Assembly (NCBI GenBank): GCA_030562195.1
Contig: CM060202.1
Coordinates: forward strand, 27,886,317-27,950,316
Reading direction: 5' to 3'
DNA from: Nipponacmea schrenckii
Taxonomy: Eukaryota; Mollusca; Gastropoda; Lottiidae
DNA: 64,000 bases
Shown: positions 1 to 11,221 of the stretch, one piece after another
Position numbering within the stretch: the first letter of the stretch is position 1
Layout: the number at the start of each line of letters is the position of its first letter
Notes under the pieces: model-generated
Database searches by the model: none
What the model saw: only the letters and a program-made list of their open reading frames with translations
What the model was told of the DNA's origin: nothing
Program-made: the position numbers and the translations under genes

Positions 1-2229
1 TCTCGTTCTTCTAAACCGCAACCTGATGACCGAGTTGAGAGACGAACGTTGCTAAAAATAGTTCGTCTAGACAGCTTTATAGACGATAAGCTTGTAGAGT
101 TGAACCACCCTAGTTTATCAGCCCATCTGTGCAGCTTATCGCCCGTTTCTCCACTACATAAACATAACATACGTTCAAAAATAAGTTTTTAACCGGCATT
201 GACGTGGAAATGTTTAGACTATATCCTTAACAGCTGGTATGGTTTAGGTACTATGAGGTCTGCAGCACCTAAATAATATCTGAAGTTGCTATCTCTACCT
301 TTTATCCCAATTGTGGTGGTGTCGTGAACCGTTATATAATTAAATGTAGAAGACACCTTTTAACACATACATATATACGGTATAGCCGCTTTGTGAGTCC
401 CTGAATTAAAATTCTATTTCACTAAAAAGTCATTTTAAACATATTTTTTTTTTAAATTGAATTTTTTGACATCCAGTTATGGACCTTGGTTACAATATAA
501 TGGCAAGTTATTAGTTTTCAAAAATTAAATAAAGTTTGAATAAATGACTGTATACATGCATACTATAATTTAACCTAATTCCCGTATTCATAGTCCCTCT
601 GTAACCTGGTATCATGTTTCAAACACTTAAAATTTAAAAAAAAATTATAAAACTAAATTATAGATAACAATAATAAATGCTTGTAAATATATATTAATAG
701 ATCCTATATATTTCTTTTGTATTTTTAGAAATTATTTCGTTCATATATACTCAATCTTAAAGCACTTCTTTTGCCTTGCATTAAAATAAATAGATATTTT
801 GTTCATAGCAGACATTCAAAACAACGTTGACAAAGTTGGCATTCATTTTCATAACAGAAAGGTATTTTATTTTTGAAATATTAGATGTAAAATTTAGTTT
901 GTTTGTATATAGTAAATATATAGTAATTTATATTCATAAACATTTGTAGGACAATTATTTTTGAAATTTTGATATACACGTGTGTAGCTTGATGATGTAA
1001 ATGTCTTTTGTATACGATAAAGAATGGTTTTTTTTCTTGATAACCTACAGCTGACAAATATTTGTTTTGTTTGTTAAACTATTATTAAATTGATTTAACA
1101 CCTTACTTAATAAATTACTCTATTTATGTTTATTTTTTTCATTCTTTGTAATCAACATTTTAAAACAATCTTAATTTTTTTTTAATTGATTTATTTGTAT
1201 CTGTTTTATTCCATATATTATTTATTTATTTATATATTTTTTTTTTTATTTTTTTTTTTTATTTATTTTGTTATTAATTTTTTTATTCATTTATTTATAC
1301 ATTTATTATTTTATTCATCTTATTCATATTATATATTCTATTTATTTTTATAATTTTCTTTATTTATCTACTTAGTATTTAAAAACTTATTTCATAATTT
1401 TTCATTCAATTTTTTTTTCAGGTTTTTATTGTGTTTTCAATTAGGTTTTAATTGACTTTATTTTAGGTTTTTATTGAGTTTCTATGCAGGTTTTTATTGG
1501 GTTTAAAAAATTATTCATATATTTTTTGTTGTCTATAGAAGTCATGTTACTTAATATTAAAGTATTATTTAGGTTTCATTTCCTATTTACCTTTTTACTT
1601 TTTCTTGTGTCTTTTTTGTATAATTTTATTTATTAATTTTATTTATTAATTTTATTTAAATAAATTTATTAAATATTTTTTGGTTTGTAGATTTAATGCT
1701 AATTTACTATTTAGTTTATATACGTTTTATTTAGTTTTTTCTGAATTAAGTTGTTTTATTTAACTTGTGATTTTTCATTTGAGGAAATGGAATTGATAAT
1801 ATTTATTTTACAAGCTGAAGGTCTGATTTATGCAGCTTTTAGATGATAAACTAATATTTTAATGTACATCGTCACTTTCCCTTGTATTACATTGTAACTA
1901 ATTAGTCGATCTATATCTTTTGCATTTGTGCTTAACGTTGACAATACAATGATCTTCCCATATTGCATGATCAGATTATCATCTCTCGATAGAGATATCG
2001 ATCTGCCTCAATTGTTATCGACAGATCTTAAACACGAACATCAACATGGCTAAATACACTCAAAGGACATTTTTACTTAATTTGTCACAACTTACGATGG
2101 TGTAACTAATTTGCATAAACACAAAATACGACAATTGAAAGATATCAATTTAATCTAGGTATTGATCTGATCGATTTGCATATGCAATTTTTTAATTTAT
2201 CGCCATTCAATTTCTTTCAAAACATCAAT
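1..2229. other. AT-rich unique DNA with T-rich low-complexity patches
   Basis: No gene recognised. The first 400 bases are closest to average composition. From about 1130 to 1680 the sequence is a T/A-rich low-complexity tract containing short irregular repeats of the form AGGTTTTTATTGAGTTT (about 1420-1500) and TTTATTTATTAA (about 1620-1660). Around 1960-2170 there are several GATCGATAT/GATCGA-like words but no clear element. Confidence 0.6.

Positions 2230-2257
<28 letters not shown>
2230..2257. repeat. poly-A tract (28 A)
   Basis: An uninterrupted A run directly follows CAAT, so an AATAAA-like word merges into the tract. It could be the tail of an old retroposed copy or simple slippage. 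No recognisable retroposed body lies upstream. Confidence 0.8.
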
Positions 2258-2260
<3 letters not shown>

Positions 2261-2469
2261 ATTAATAAAAAAATAAAAATATTTAAAATAATGATAATGA
2301 TAATATAATACTAATTGTAAAAGTGTTAGACAAAACAATTTTGGAATATATTATATCAATTTCATTATGATATCAGTTTAAATGTGTAAAAAAGCAACAT
2401 CCTTGACTTGTCTCTTTAGTACCTGGAAATAGTTTTATGGCCGACAACACCGTGTAATAAATTTCATGA

Positions 2470-2709
2470 ATGGCGACAGGAGTAGTAAACTACCTTGCAC
2501 CCGGTTCCCCATTCATAATTACCTTTAATATCCTACATATATTATATACAATGTGTAGTTTGACATTTCCAAATTTATCACGAATATTAAGAACAAAGAA
2601 AAAAAATCCGAACAACCTAGACAGTTCCGTTAATCAAAATCTCGTCCAAAACATGACAACATCGAAAGTAAATTTGTATGATGAACCTCAGATAGCTGTA
2701 AGTATTTAG
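2470..2709 (+). CDS. unrecognised short open frame, doubtful exon
   Basis: A 79-codon ATG-initiated frame in non-repetitive DNA. Residues about 13-33 are hydrophobic (PFIITFNILHILYTMCSLTF) and the remainder is polar and lysine/asparagine-rich. Just before the stop the DNA reads GCTGTAAGT, a good match to a splice donor, so this could be the end of an exon rather than a complete gene. The base at -3 of the ATG is not a purine, so the start context is only partly favourable. I recognise no family. In DNA this AT-rich an open frame of this size can occur by chance, so treat it as a candidate only. Confidence 0.12.
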   Translation: MATGVVNYLAPGSPFIITFNILHILYTMCSLTFPNLSRILRTKKKNPNNLDSSVNQNLVQNMTTSKVNLYDEPQIAVSI

Positions 2710-2888
2710 AAAGGCATTTCCCAATTGCTACAGTAACAATAAGACAGGTGAAAGGCATGGGCAATGAATCTTGTCTCATTAGTTTTACGAATTTTATTTC
2801 ATTAGATCTATAATTAGGTTTCTGGCAAATAATTCACAATACGAGGTTTATATTATGAATACATAGTCATGATTAAAAATACCACATC

Positions 2889-2932
2889 CATGCTTACTCT
2901 TTTAGAAAAACCTGATAGCACTTCTCGTTTGA
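2889..2932 (+). repeat. dispersed repeat Q, partial copy
   Basis: The words TGCTTACTCTTTTAGA and CCTGATAGCACTT match the core of the better preserved copy at 3080. This copy is short and diverged. Confidence 0.5.
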
Positions 2933-3079
2933 GGAATAAACTACTATAGTATTGTTACAGAAGTACCTTGCTGATTTGACCTGCGTGTGAAACTGAAGAA
3001 CCAATATTTCAAAGAACAATTACGAGTAATTTAAACGTCCGATTTTTGTTGGAGTTAATAAGAAAAAATAAAAGTATAT

Positions 3080-3290
3080 GATGCCAGGGAGGGTATGCTT
3101 ACTCTTCTAGACACCTGATATCACTTTATTTATGAAATACTTAATCTCCTATAATCAATATAATTCTTCAAATGAAAAGTTCATTTGCTGATACCAATAT
3201 AATGCAGAAATATATTGGATTTCGGGTTTTGTTTTGCGTTTTGGGTCTTTTTTCGACTTCTACCCAAACTCTAACCAGCCTTTGACCATA
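3080..3290 (+). repeat. dispersed repeat Q, best preserved copy
   Basis: The order of conserved words is ATGCCAGGGAGGGTATGCTT, ACTCTTCTAGACACCTGATA, TTCATTTGCTGATACCAATA, then TTGGATTTCGGG and TTTTGCGTTTTGGGTC. The same words in the same order recur near 49.2 kb and 58.0 kb, and the second half alone near 10.0 and 15.4 kb, all on the + strand. I infer an old non-autonomous element of 200 bp or more. No terminal repeats or target duplication were found. Confidence 0.55.
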
Positions 3291-5105
3291 AAAAGTGTTT
3301 TAGTTATAGTGAGAAATCCTGACCCAAGCAGGTCACCATAATTACATGTTTAATGCCATCAGACATAACGTCTGTATCACATCCAGTAGAATAGTTCGTA
3401 TACACTTGATTGGGTGCCGAGCGTTCGAATCTCCGTAAAGGGAAGTTAGAAAATAGCTTTATACCACGACCAGTTGTGTAAAAACCAGCTTAAAGTCGGC
3501 TCTAAACTCTTATTGCTCAATAATATCATTATCAGCATGTCATGATGACCCGTGAACTAATATCTAGTAATACTCTGTCGAGTTAACATGTGCTTGATTG
3601 CAATGTCAATCTAGCTGCACTTTAACAGCCAGACCAGACTATTAAATGTCTTTAAACCACAAACATTGAAGCAGATAACCCCAGCCATTCTGACTATTTA
3701 TTTAAAAGCAAAACACATTAAAGAAAACTAACTGTGAATAAAAAGCTTTTGAACATGTGAGAGAATTTAACAAGACGTCTCGAATCAAAAGACTTGAACG
3801 CGACGACCGCGTCAGTTTAGTACCGTCTGTCCTTTATTGAAAACATCCCGGCCCCTGGTGTATATCATATACATGCCGATAACCATGTATAAACTATACA
3901 GGCCTATAGCTTGGGTAGTTAGTGACGTAATCGCGATCTATATCCATACTGCACTGCATATATAGACCATATAACAACATATCAAATAAGTGCATATATA
4001 CGCCACTACACAATTGATTTGATTTAAAATTTAATCATTTACCATTGGTTATAATAATAGATCTGCTGCAAGGCTTCGTGCGTTCATTATGACCGGGATA
4101 TGCATTATGTTGCATGTGTGCAGTGGGAATACATTTGACATGCCTAGATTGCATGTCGGTAGAAGGTGACCTGAACAATTTGCATACAACCTTTGAGAAG
4201 ACTCAAACGGATGACGGCTTAAAACCTCATATTTTGATTAAATCGAATCATGGACACATGCTTAATAAGTAAATGGACATACTTTGAGTTTTGAATGACA
4301 TGTTAACGTATTGTAAGAAATAGTACAATGTGATATATATATAATGTTATATCAAATGGATTACATTCTCGTCTCAGTTTAACTTGTGTGGATTATTGTA
4401 CGATCTACTACTAGATGTAGATAGCGATATTGACTGGTATGTAGAGGTATCTATCATTCTTTATATATTACATTATCTACTATTACCCTTATACTCTTTA
4501 CTTTCAAAACATAAACAAAATGGATTCGCAGCCAGGTTACGTGTGTTGTCAATGAGTCGAATTACGTAATGGCGGTTATGTAATCAAAAACACAACGAGA
4601 AAAGCTTTCTATTTCTAGCGTACACTTTAATTTTGTTTTGGCCGTTGTATTGGGTATATTTTTGTGTCTGTTTACGGGAAGTACACGTATTTTTAAGCGT
4701 TGCGTTAATCTGATTATTTAATAAAGATTTGAGACAGTTTGTTTAAATCTAATTCAAAATTCGACATGCAGTTAAAATGATGGCGTCTCTCGTTTGAGAT
4801 GTAGACACGTCTAGAATAACCAGACGTGTTATCAAAGGAGAGGAGAGATAGCGAGAAATATTCCCCGTTTTATTGACAACTCGAATGATTTTAACTTGAG
4901 CTGTAGTTTATATTATTTGTGAGATATTGAGTTGGTTTAAGTAGGATCGATTTGGCAGCGTCATATCAAAACATTGAATGACATTGGTCCTTATGTCACT
5001 ATGACCTTCTTGTGCATCTCTGCATATAGTGTGCATGTATTGGTTTAAAGTGTACAATTGCACAGCGTCGATTGCATAATCAGTCAGGACTGACAGACGA
5101 AATGA

Positions 5106-5116
5106 TGCGCATGCGC
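5106..5116. promoter_or_regulatory. NRF1-type palindrome
   Basis: TGCGCATGCGC is an exact NRF1 consensus palindrome, which is rare by chance in DNA this AT-rich. It lies in a GC-richer stretch (about 5080-5270). NRF1 sites are typical of TATA-less animal promoters. No adjacent exon is visible. Confidence 0.3.
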
Positions 5117-5550
5117 TATTTTAGGGGTGTAAAGCAGGTGTCAACAACATTAAAGTAGGTCATTGTGAACTAAATATTGATATTTACAATGGTCGTACTT
5201 TATGACTGCATGTAGCATGTCACGCGTACTGTGGGCATACCGGACACTCTTTGGTGCGTGTCGAGTTCGAAAATTACTAAAATTTTCACTTAAGATTAAA
5301 TTTTAGAATCAACGATTTTATCGTGTCAATTACATGTGCATATATTGCACTCGAGTCTAAAAATAGAACATTCCCCTAGATTCTATCATGAGGAGTGAAT
5401 AAATTTCAGTATATTTAGCGATGATCTCAGAAAAGGGTGGTCAGATCATTAACAATCAATAGAGTTAATTTCACGTGTAAATGAACGCTACCAACATTTC
5501 ACGACAACGTAAAACATTAAAACTGAATGGTTAATATGACATAAGCGAGG

Positions 5551-6121
5551 TGATATGACATAAGATCCACACATAACCGTAAGGCACTGTTAGCTTTAGC
5601 TCCTTTCACAATAGGTAAGGTCCAGTTGTATGAAATATAATCTACACGAAACTTTAAAGTACTGTTAGGTTAAGCTACTTTCACAATAGGTAAAGTCGAG
5701 TTATATGAAATATTATCTACACAAAACCTCAAAGTGCCGTTTGGTTAAGCTACTAGCACACTAGGTAAAGTCCAGTAGTATGAAATATGATCTACACAAA
5801 ACCTAAAGGTACTGTGATTTAGCCACATACATACTAGATAGGACCAAGTTATTTTATATTGCAAACAAACTTACACAAAACCTTGAAGTACTGTTAGGTT
5901 TAGCCACTTGCACAATTGGTAAGGTCCAGTTGTGTGAAATATGATCTATACGAAACCTTAAAGTACTGTTAGGTTTAGCAACCTTTATAATAGGTAAGGT
6001 CCAAGCTATTATTTTGAATTGCAAACAAACCTAAACAAAACCTTAAAGTACTATTTGGTTTAGCAATTTTCACAATAGGTATGGTCAAGAATATAATCAT
6101 ATGTCAAATAATCTATATCAT
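5551..6121 (+). repeat. minisatellite A, 75-bp unit, about 7.5 copies
   Basis: Units share TACTGTTAGGTTTAGC, CACAATAGGTAAGGTCCAG and TATGAAATATGATCTACAC. Copies are well diverged, and two carry an alternative middle segment (CAAGTTATTTTATATTGCAA type), so this is an old array. Its right end lies within about 10 bases of array B1. Confidence 0.85.
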
Positions 6122-6127
6122 TATTAA

Positions 6128-6547
6128 TAATAATAAACTCTTTATTTTACATGGGTCAGAATTATGCCCAATACACAAGAACATGGACCTGTCTAACATT
6201 CAGCCCATAGAGATAAAATAGACTCTTTATTTTACATGGGTCAGAATAAGGTTCAATACACAAGGACATGGTCATGTCTAAAATTCAGCCCCTAGAGACA
6301 AAATAGACTCTTTATTTAACATGGGCCAGAATAAGGTGCAATACACATGGGCATGGTCCTGTCTAACATTCAGCCCATAGAGACAAGCATAGACTCTTTA
6401 TTTAACATGGGCCACAATTGGGTGCAATACACAAGGACATGGCCCTGTCTAACATTCAGCCCATAGAGACAAACATAGACTCTTTATTTAACATGGGCCA
6501 GAATAAGGTTCAATACACAAGGACATGGTCATGTCTAATATTCAGCC
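6128..6547 (+). repeat. minisatellite B (locus B1), 86-bp unit, about 5 copies
   Basis: Unit words are TAGACTCTTTATTTTACATG, GGTCAGAATAAGGT, CAATACACAAGGACATGG and AACATTCAGCCCATAGAGAC. The same unit in the same orientation forms a second array at about 44.56-45.32 kb. The left edge nearly abuts array A. Confidence 0.9.
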
Positions 6548-7438
6548 TCTTATGAAGGTAATATACACACTAGGTTTATAATACAGGTCATGTTGTAAGA
6601 TAATGCTTGAGATCTACATAATAGTGTCACACTTAAAATTAAACGGCACATATTAAGATGTACACAAAAATCGCAAAGTACGTAAGCCTTTGCCGCTGTC
6701 TGGCAAATTTTCCCCTCAGTACACGCTGCATAGCGTCACCTGTCTTCATTAGCCCAGAAGTTGCAGAAATTCGTTTCATTTACTAGTTGATTACACTCAA
6801 TTTAACAAAAAGGTAGTATTAAGAATGGGGACTTTCCTAAACAAAGTTGACACACCCAAAAGTACAGTGGAACCAGGTCCTCGTTTCACTAAGATACGTA
6901 AGTATAAGTATTTACGTAAGTATAAATGTTGGTTGAAAATAAGCCACGCTATGCTTAGTAACGGTTTGTAACGATGTTGTAGCACAATAACACCATGGTA
7001 ACATATGCTATGTTCTGGTAAAGTGAACACTTTGTGCTTAACTAGCAACCCTACCAACAAAACATGATGGCTAGGTTCGGCTGCTTCAGCAGAAACAATG
7101 ATATGACATAAAAAGTTGTAAAAAAAAAATAAATAAAAAATACATAGAGAATGATCGATATCAATTTAAACTCAAATTCTATTCACATCCATCGTAGTTG
7201 TAGGATGTAGTATCCTTAATCGTATTGTATCATAAACCGAGTTTTTAACATCGTGACTGATCGACATCAACTCAATATCACAATTCTATTGACATCTGTT
7301 GCAGATGATTTTAACACATGCTGCTTAAATGATCAAATCAGTTACAGTTATAATTATACTATAATTATCCCACGTACGACATGTATTGTGATTAAAAAAA
7401 ATTCATAGAGGAGTTGTAAGGTGGGTTTTTATATTTAT
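6548..7438. other. spacer with a SINE tail fragment and a local duplication
   Basis: No gene recognised. Contains a SINE tail piece (listed separately) and a diverged direct duplication of about 107-bp spacing at roughly 7150-7310 (GATCGATATCAATTT and GATCGACATCAACTC, each followed by ATTCTATT-ACATC). Confidence 0.5.
6691..6780 (+). mobile_element. SINE tail fragment
   Basis: CTGGCAAATTTTCCCCTCAG followed by GCGTCACCTGTCTTCATTAG and CCCAGAAGTTGCAGAAA matches the tail of the SINE at 59.1-59.6 kb and the fragment at 59.97 kb. The tRNA-like head is absent, so this is a 5'-truncated copy. It ends near TTCGTTTCATTT, the CATTT-type terminus. Confidence 0.6.
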
Positions 7439-7734
7439 TCTTATGAATTGAATAATAGTTTTGATAGGTATATATCAGTTTTCTCCTTGTGATATGAATA
7501 ATAGTTTGGATAGGTATATATCAGTTTTCTTCTTGTGATATGAATAATAGTTTTGATTGGTATATATCAGTTTTCTCCTTGTGATATGAATAATAGTTTG
7601 GATAGGTATATATCAGTATTCTCCTTGTGATATGAATAATAGTTTTGATAGGTATATATCAGTTTTCTCCTTGTAATATGAATAATAGTTTGGATAGGTA
7701 TATATCAGTTTTCTTCTTGTGATATGAATAATAG
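7439..7734 (+). repeat. minisatellite C (locus C1), 46-bp unit, about 6.4 copies
   Basis: Unit words are GATAGGTATATATCAGTTTT and CTCCTTGTGATATGAATAAT. Copies alternate between TTTTGATAGG and TTTGGATAGG, hinting at a two-unit higher-order pattern. The reverse complement of this unit makes the arrays at 13.9, 21.7 and 53.0 kb. Confidence 0.92.
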
Positions 7735-7761
7735 GTCACCGAGCTCTGAATAGTAACATCT

Positions 7762-7808
7762 GAGTAATCCGACATTATTTTGCGGTCCCGATGTATGTCG
7801 GATTACTC
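7762..7808. repeat. 14-bp perfect inverted repeat (hairpin)
   Basis: GAGTAATCCGACAT at 7762-7775 is the exact reverse complement of ATGTCGGATTACTC at 7795-7808, with a 19-base loop. It lies in the 200-base spacer between arrays C1 and D. No CTRR end of Helitron type follows at the usual distance. Confidence 0.75.
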
Positions 7809-7934
7809 TGTATGCACAATTTTGTCCCTTTTTCAGAGGCATAACGTTATCATTTTAATGGCATGTAGATAAAGGTTTTCTCTTAGTCATTCAGGGACCA
7901 TGAAAGTACAGGAGATTAAGACAACATTCAGTAA

Positions 7935-8805
7935 TACGAACTATGACAAAACGAACTTGTCATTGGGACATTATAAGACGAACTATGACAAAACGAACTT
8001 GTCATTGGGACATTATAAGATGAACTAAGACAAAACGAACTTGTCATTGGGACATTATAAGATAAACTAAGACAAAGCGAACTTGTCATTGGGACATTAT
8101 AAGATGAACTAAGACAAAACGAACTTGTCATTGGGACATTATAAGATGAACTAAGACAAAGCAAACTTGTCATTGGGACATTATAAGATGAACTAAGACA
8201 AAACGAACTTGTCATTGGGACATTATAAGATGAACTAAGACAAAACGAACTTGTCATTGGGACATTATAAGATTAACTAAGACAAAACGAACTTGTCATT
8301 GGGACATTATCTGATGAACTAAGACAAAACGAACTTGTAATTGGGACATTATGAGATGAACTTAGACAAAGCAAACTTGTCATTGGGACATTATAAGATG
8401 AACTAAGACAAAACGAACTTGTCATTGGGACATTATGAGATGAACTAAGACGAAACGAACTTGTCATTGGGACATTATAAGATGAACTAAGACGAAACGA
8501 ACTTGTCATTGGGACATTATAAGATGAACTAAGACGAAACGAACTTGTCATTGGGACATTATAAGATGAACTAAGACAAAACGAACTTGTCATTGGGACA
8601 TTATAAGATGAACTAAGACGAAACGAACTTGTCATTGGGACATTATAAGATGAACTAAGACAAAACGAACTTGTCATTGGGACATTATGAGATGAACTAA
8701 GACAAAACGAGCTTGTCATTGGGACATTATCTGATGAACTAAGACAAAACGAACTTGTCATTGGGACATTAAAAGATAAACTAAGACAAAACGAACTTGT
8801 CAAGG
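7935..8805 (-). repeat. minisatellite D, 42-bp unit, about 21 copies
   Basis: Unit words are AAGATGAACTAAGACAAAAC and GAACTTGTCATTGGGACATT. Copies are very similar, so the array is young. Because 42 is 14 codons and one minus-strand frame has no stop, the array reads as a repeated MTSSFCLSSSYNVP peptide. That frame runs for 109 and 176 codons, interrupted only by one TCA-to-TAA change at 8273-8275. No promoter, signal peptide or non-repetitive flanking coding sequence is visible, so coding is unlikely. Confidence 0.92.
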
Positions 8806-9236
8806 TGTCATTGAAGTATTACAAGATGATAAAGTACACCTTTATAAAGATATATACGGTCACGAATGTCGACACCAATGTAAACTATCCTTTTATGTTC
8901 CTAAAATGCAAGTTAAAAGTCTTCTTCGCTCCAATTATCAATATATATTTGTTTTTGTAACTTGATCACAATCGCTTCAACCTTTTTACCATCATTCGAC
9001 TAAAATTTTAAATTTTGAAATAAATATATTTTTCATTGAAATTCTATTCTAAATTTAATATGAATGAAATGAAGTATTTATTTGTCATTTACAATGCGAT
9101 GTAATTAAATCTTGTATTTTAATATTTTACATTTTACAAGGTACGGTAAATACATGCTCATTTTATTCATTTTGATTTTCCAATTCGTATATATTTAATT
9201 CGTGTATTTAATTTGGTTCCTTCACTTCTTATATTC

Positions 9237-9300
9237 GCCTTCATTAGCTTTCAGAAGAGTAGGACGTAAAACTCCATTTATTTCATCTCATTTCATTTCT
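9237..9300 (+). mobile_element. SINE 3'-end fragment
   Basis: GCCTTCATTAGCTTTCAGAA followed by AGTAGGACGTAAAACTCCAT and a CATTT/CATCT-type tail matches the 3' end of the fragment at 59.97-60.09 kb. Only the last 60 or so bases of the element are present. Confidence 0.55.
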
Positions 9301-10032
9301 AATTCGCATGCAATATTTTGCACTATTTGCCAATTTTTTTTTATATGGGATTAAATATATTTTACTAAATTGTGCAAAAAATGGCAAAAGAAGGATTTAA
9401 GGATTTAAATTCAGGGTCATGTATGTTTTGGAGACAATGAGAAATATATTCTGGAAATTTTTTCTGTGAATATATAAATTATCAAAGGTTAAATTATTTC
9501 AATATATTTATTTTAGTTTCGGGGGTGAAGTGTTTGATTAAAGTTTTTGACGTTTCTCACGTTCCTCTCTATTGTCTTGGTGATCAATAATTTTGAAAAG
9601 CTGTTCCTCTTGTGATGAAGACAGTATTGTGGAATGTATGTTTGAGTCTGGGGCGTTACAAAAGGTTAATTATTTTCGTTGAGATTTATGTCTGGGAATT
9701 ATGCAAATCGATAAAAGAATAGTGATGAATATATAGTAAAATCACGTATGATTCTTCCGAATTAATGTCAAATTTATGTTGTGAAACAGTTAAACGATAA
9801 TTAATCTAAAAGTGCCCTGTGTTCAGAGATCTTCATCAGTTTTAATTGGAGGTAATTACATATAATAAGTACTTTGTAATATTTAACCTAAATAACCTGG
9901 GTGTATTTAAATTGTCATCGTTATATAATGGAGAAAGTATTTAATAACTGTCAGTAGAATAACTGTGAATAATAGATATATTATAATACATCATAGTAAA
10001 TAAAGTATGATCTATAAGTTTATTAGTTTAAC

Positions 10033-10077
10033 CAATATGAAGTTTGATTTCGAGTCTCGTTTTATGAGCCGGATCGT
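10033..10077 (+). repeat. dispersed repeat Q, 3' half only
   Basis: ACCAATATGAAGTTTGATTT, CGAGTCTCGTTTTATGAGCC and GGATCG correspond to the second half of the Q copy at 3080. Confidence 0.4.
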
Positions 10078-11221
10078 TTATCCTTTGGTTCAAATTACAT
10101 AATATATTAAACATTACGTTTATTTAAAATTTGACCTTAACGGCAAAATAACTTGTAGTGGAAAAACTTTTAATGTTCATAAGTTAACGAGTCTATATAA
10201 TTATAATGGCAATATAAGTTACTGATTTTAATTTGGCTATACATCTTATATTATACATATACATTAATACAATAATTTTAATGGTAATATGATTTGGTAT
10301 TATAGTGATATAATGATTTCAAACAATTTAGAATTTTGCATCATATAGGACGTTTGGCAAGGACTTTATATTAAGTCTGATATTCAAAAATTTATCTTTT
10401 TTATGCGGACATGTTCTTTCACAGCACATGCATTTTTAACGTATTTTGCTTAAAATCGTAGAAAGTGGCCTAAATTTTGTACTTGAGTTTGCTGGCTGAT
10501 CTAGATAATGATAAAGAAGTACTATTTCACTGCAAAATGAAATATTTGACCTAAATATTGTTTGTTACACTATCTATAATGTCTAAGAGTTGCCTTGAAT
10601 TATATCGCAATATAAATTATATAGCCTATCAAGAAAAATAGAACATATATCTCTTATTAAATTTTTCATTATGTTCAATAATTATATTCTATGTTGAAAT
10701 GAGATAAACAAAATCAGAAAAAAATGGTGGCACAAAAAGCTTAAAATTTCTGTTTCTTTTGATTAGAAAATTTAGTTTTATATATTTGAAATATGGGTAA
10801 ATATGAAAATTTAGGAGAACCTTGTGTAACTTCGTTCACAAATTTTGGAGAATAGCTTGTGATTGTTATTTAAGAGTTTAAAAAAAAATGGGTGCCTCAA
10901 ATAATTCTGAAGCTGATTATGTATCTATATTGACTATAGATAAATATTGTTTAATATTGAGATGTAATTACGAGTTGATATTGTTCAAGAAAGTGCACTT
11001 GTTGCCTTTACTCAAGAACATGTTCTACTGATATACAAGATATACACGAGAGATTTAAATAGCTACAAATCGATATTACCTTATCACTGAATAACTCCCA
11101 CTACTCCAGACTACTGCTGAATATTCATATACATTATTTCAATTATAGTAAATGCTTACATAAGTATAAATCGTGAAAGGAGAAAACTTGAGTACATATT
11201 TTAGACATCCATATAGGCATA

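Larger units (their letters stand above)
2710..5550. other. unique DNA with two copies of dispersed repeat Q and GC-richer patches
   Basis: No gene recognised. Two Q copies are listed separately. A GC-richer patch at about 3770-3940 contains CGCGACGACCGCGTC and TGACGTAATCGCGATC. Around 3410-3445 the words GGGTGCCGAGC and GTTCGAATCTCC resemble the 3' half of a tRNA-derived SINE head, but no convincing box A precedes them. Confidence 0.5.
8806..11221. other. unique AT-rich DNA, no gene recognised
   Basis: Contains a short SINE tail piece near 9.24 kb and the second half of a Q copy near 10.04 kb. The rest is non-repetitive AT-rich sequence with no long open frame and no recognisable RNA gene. 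Confidence 0.55.

Noticed and set aside
3410..3450. tRNA gene or full SINE head
   Set aside because: GTTCGAATCTCC resembles box B, but there is no convincing box A at the right distance and no cloverleaf could be drawn.
7795..7830. Helitron 3' end after the 14-bp hairpin
   Set aside because: No CTRR terminus follows at the expected distance, and no partner 5' end was seen.
7928..8803. Repeat-protein gene with MTSSFCLSSSYNVP units
   Set aside because: The frame persists because the 42-bp unit is a multiple of three without a stop. No start region, flank coding sequence or splice structure is visible, and one unit has a nonsense change.
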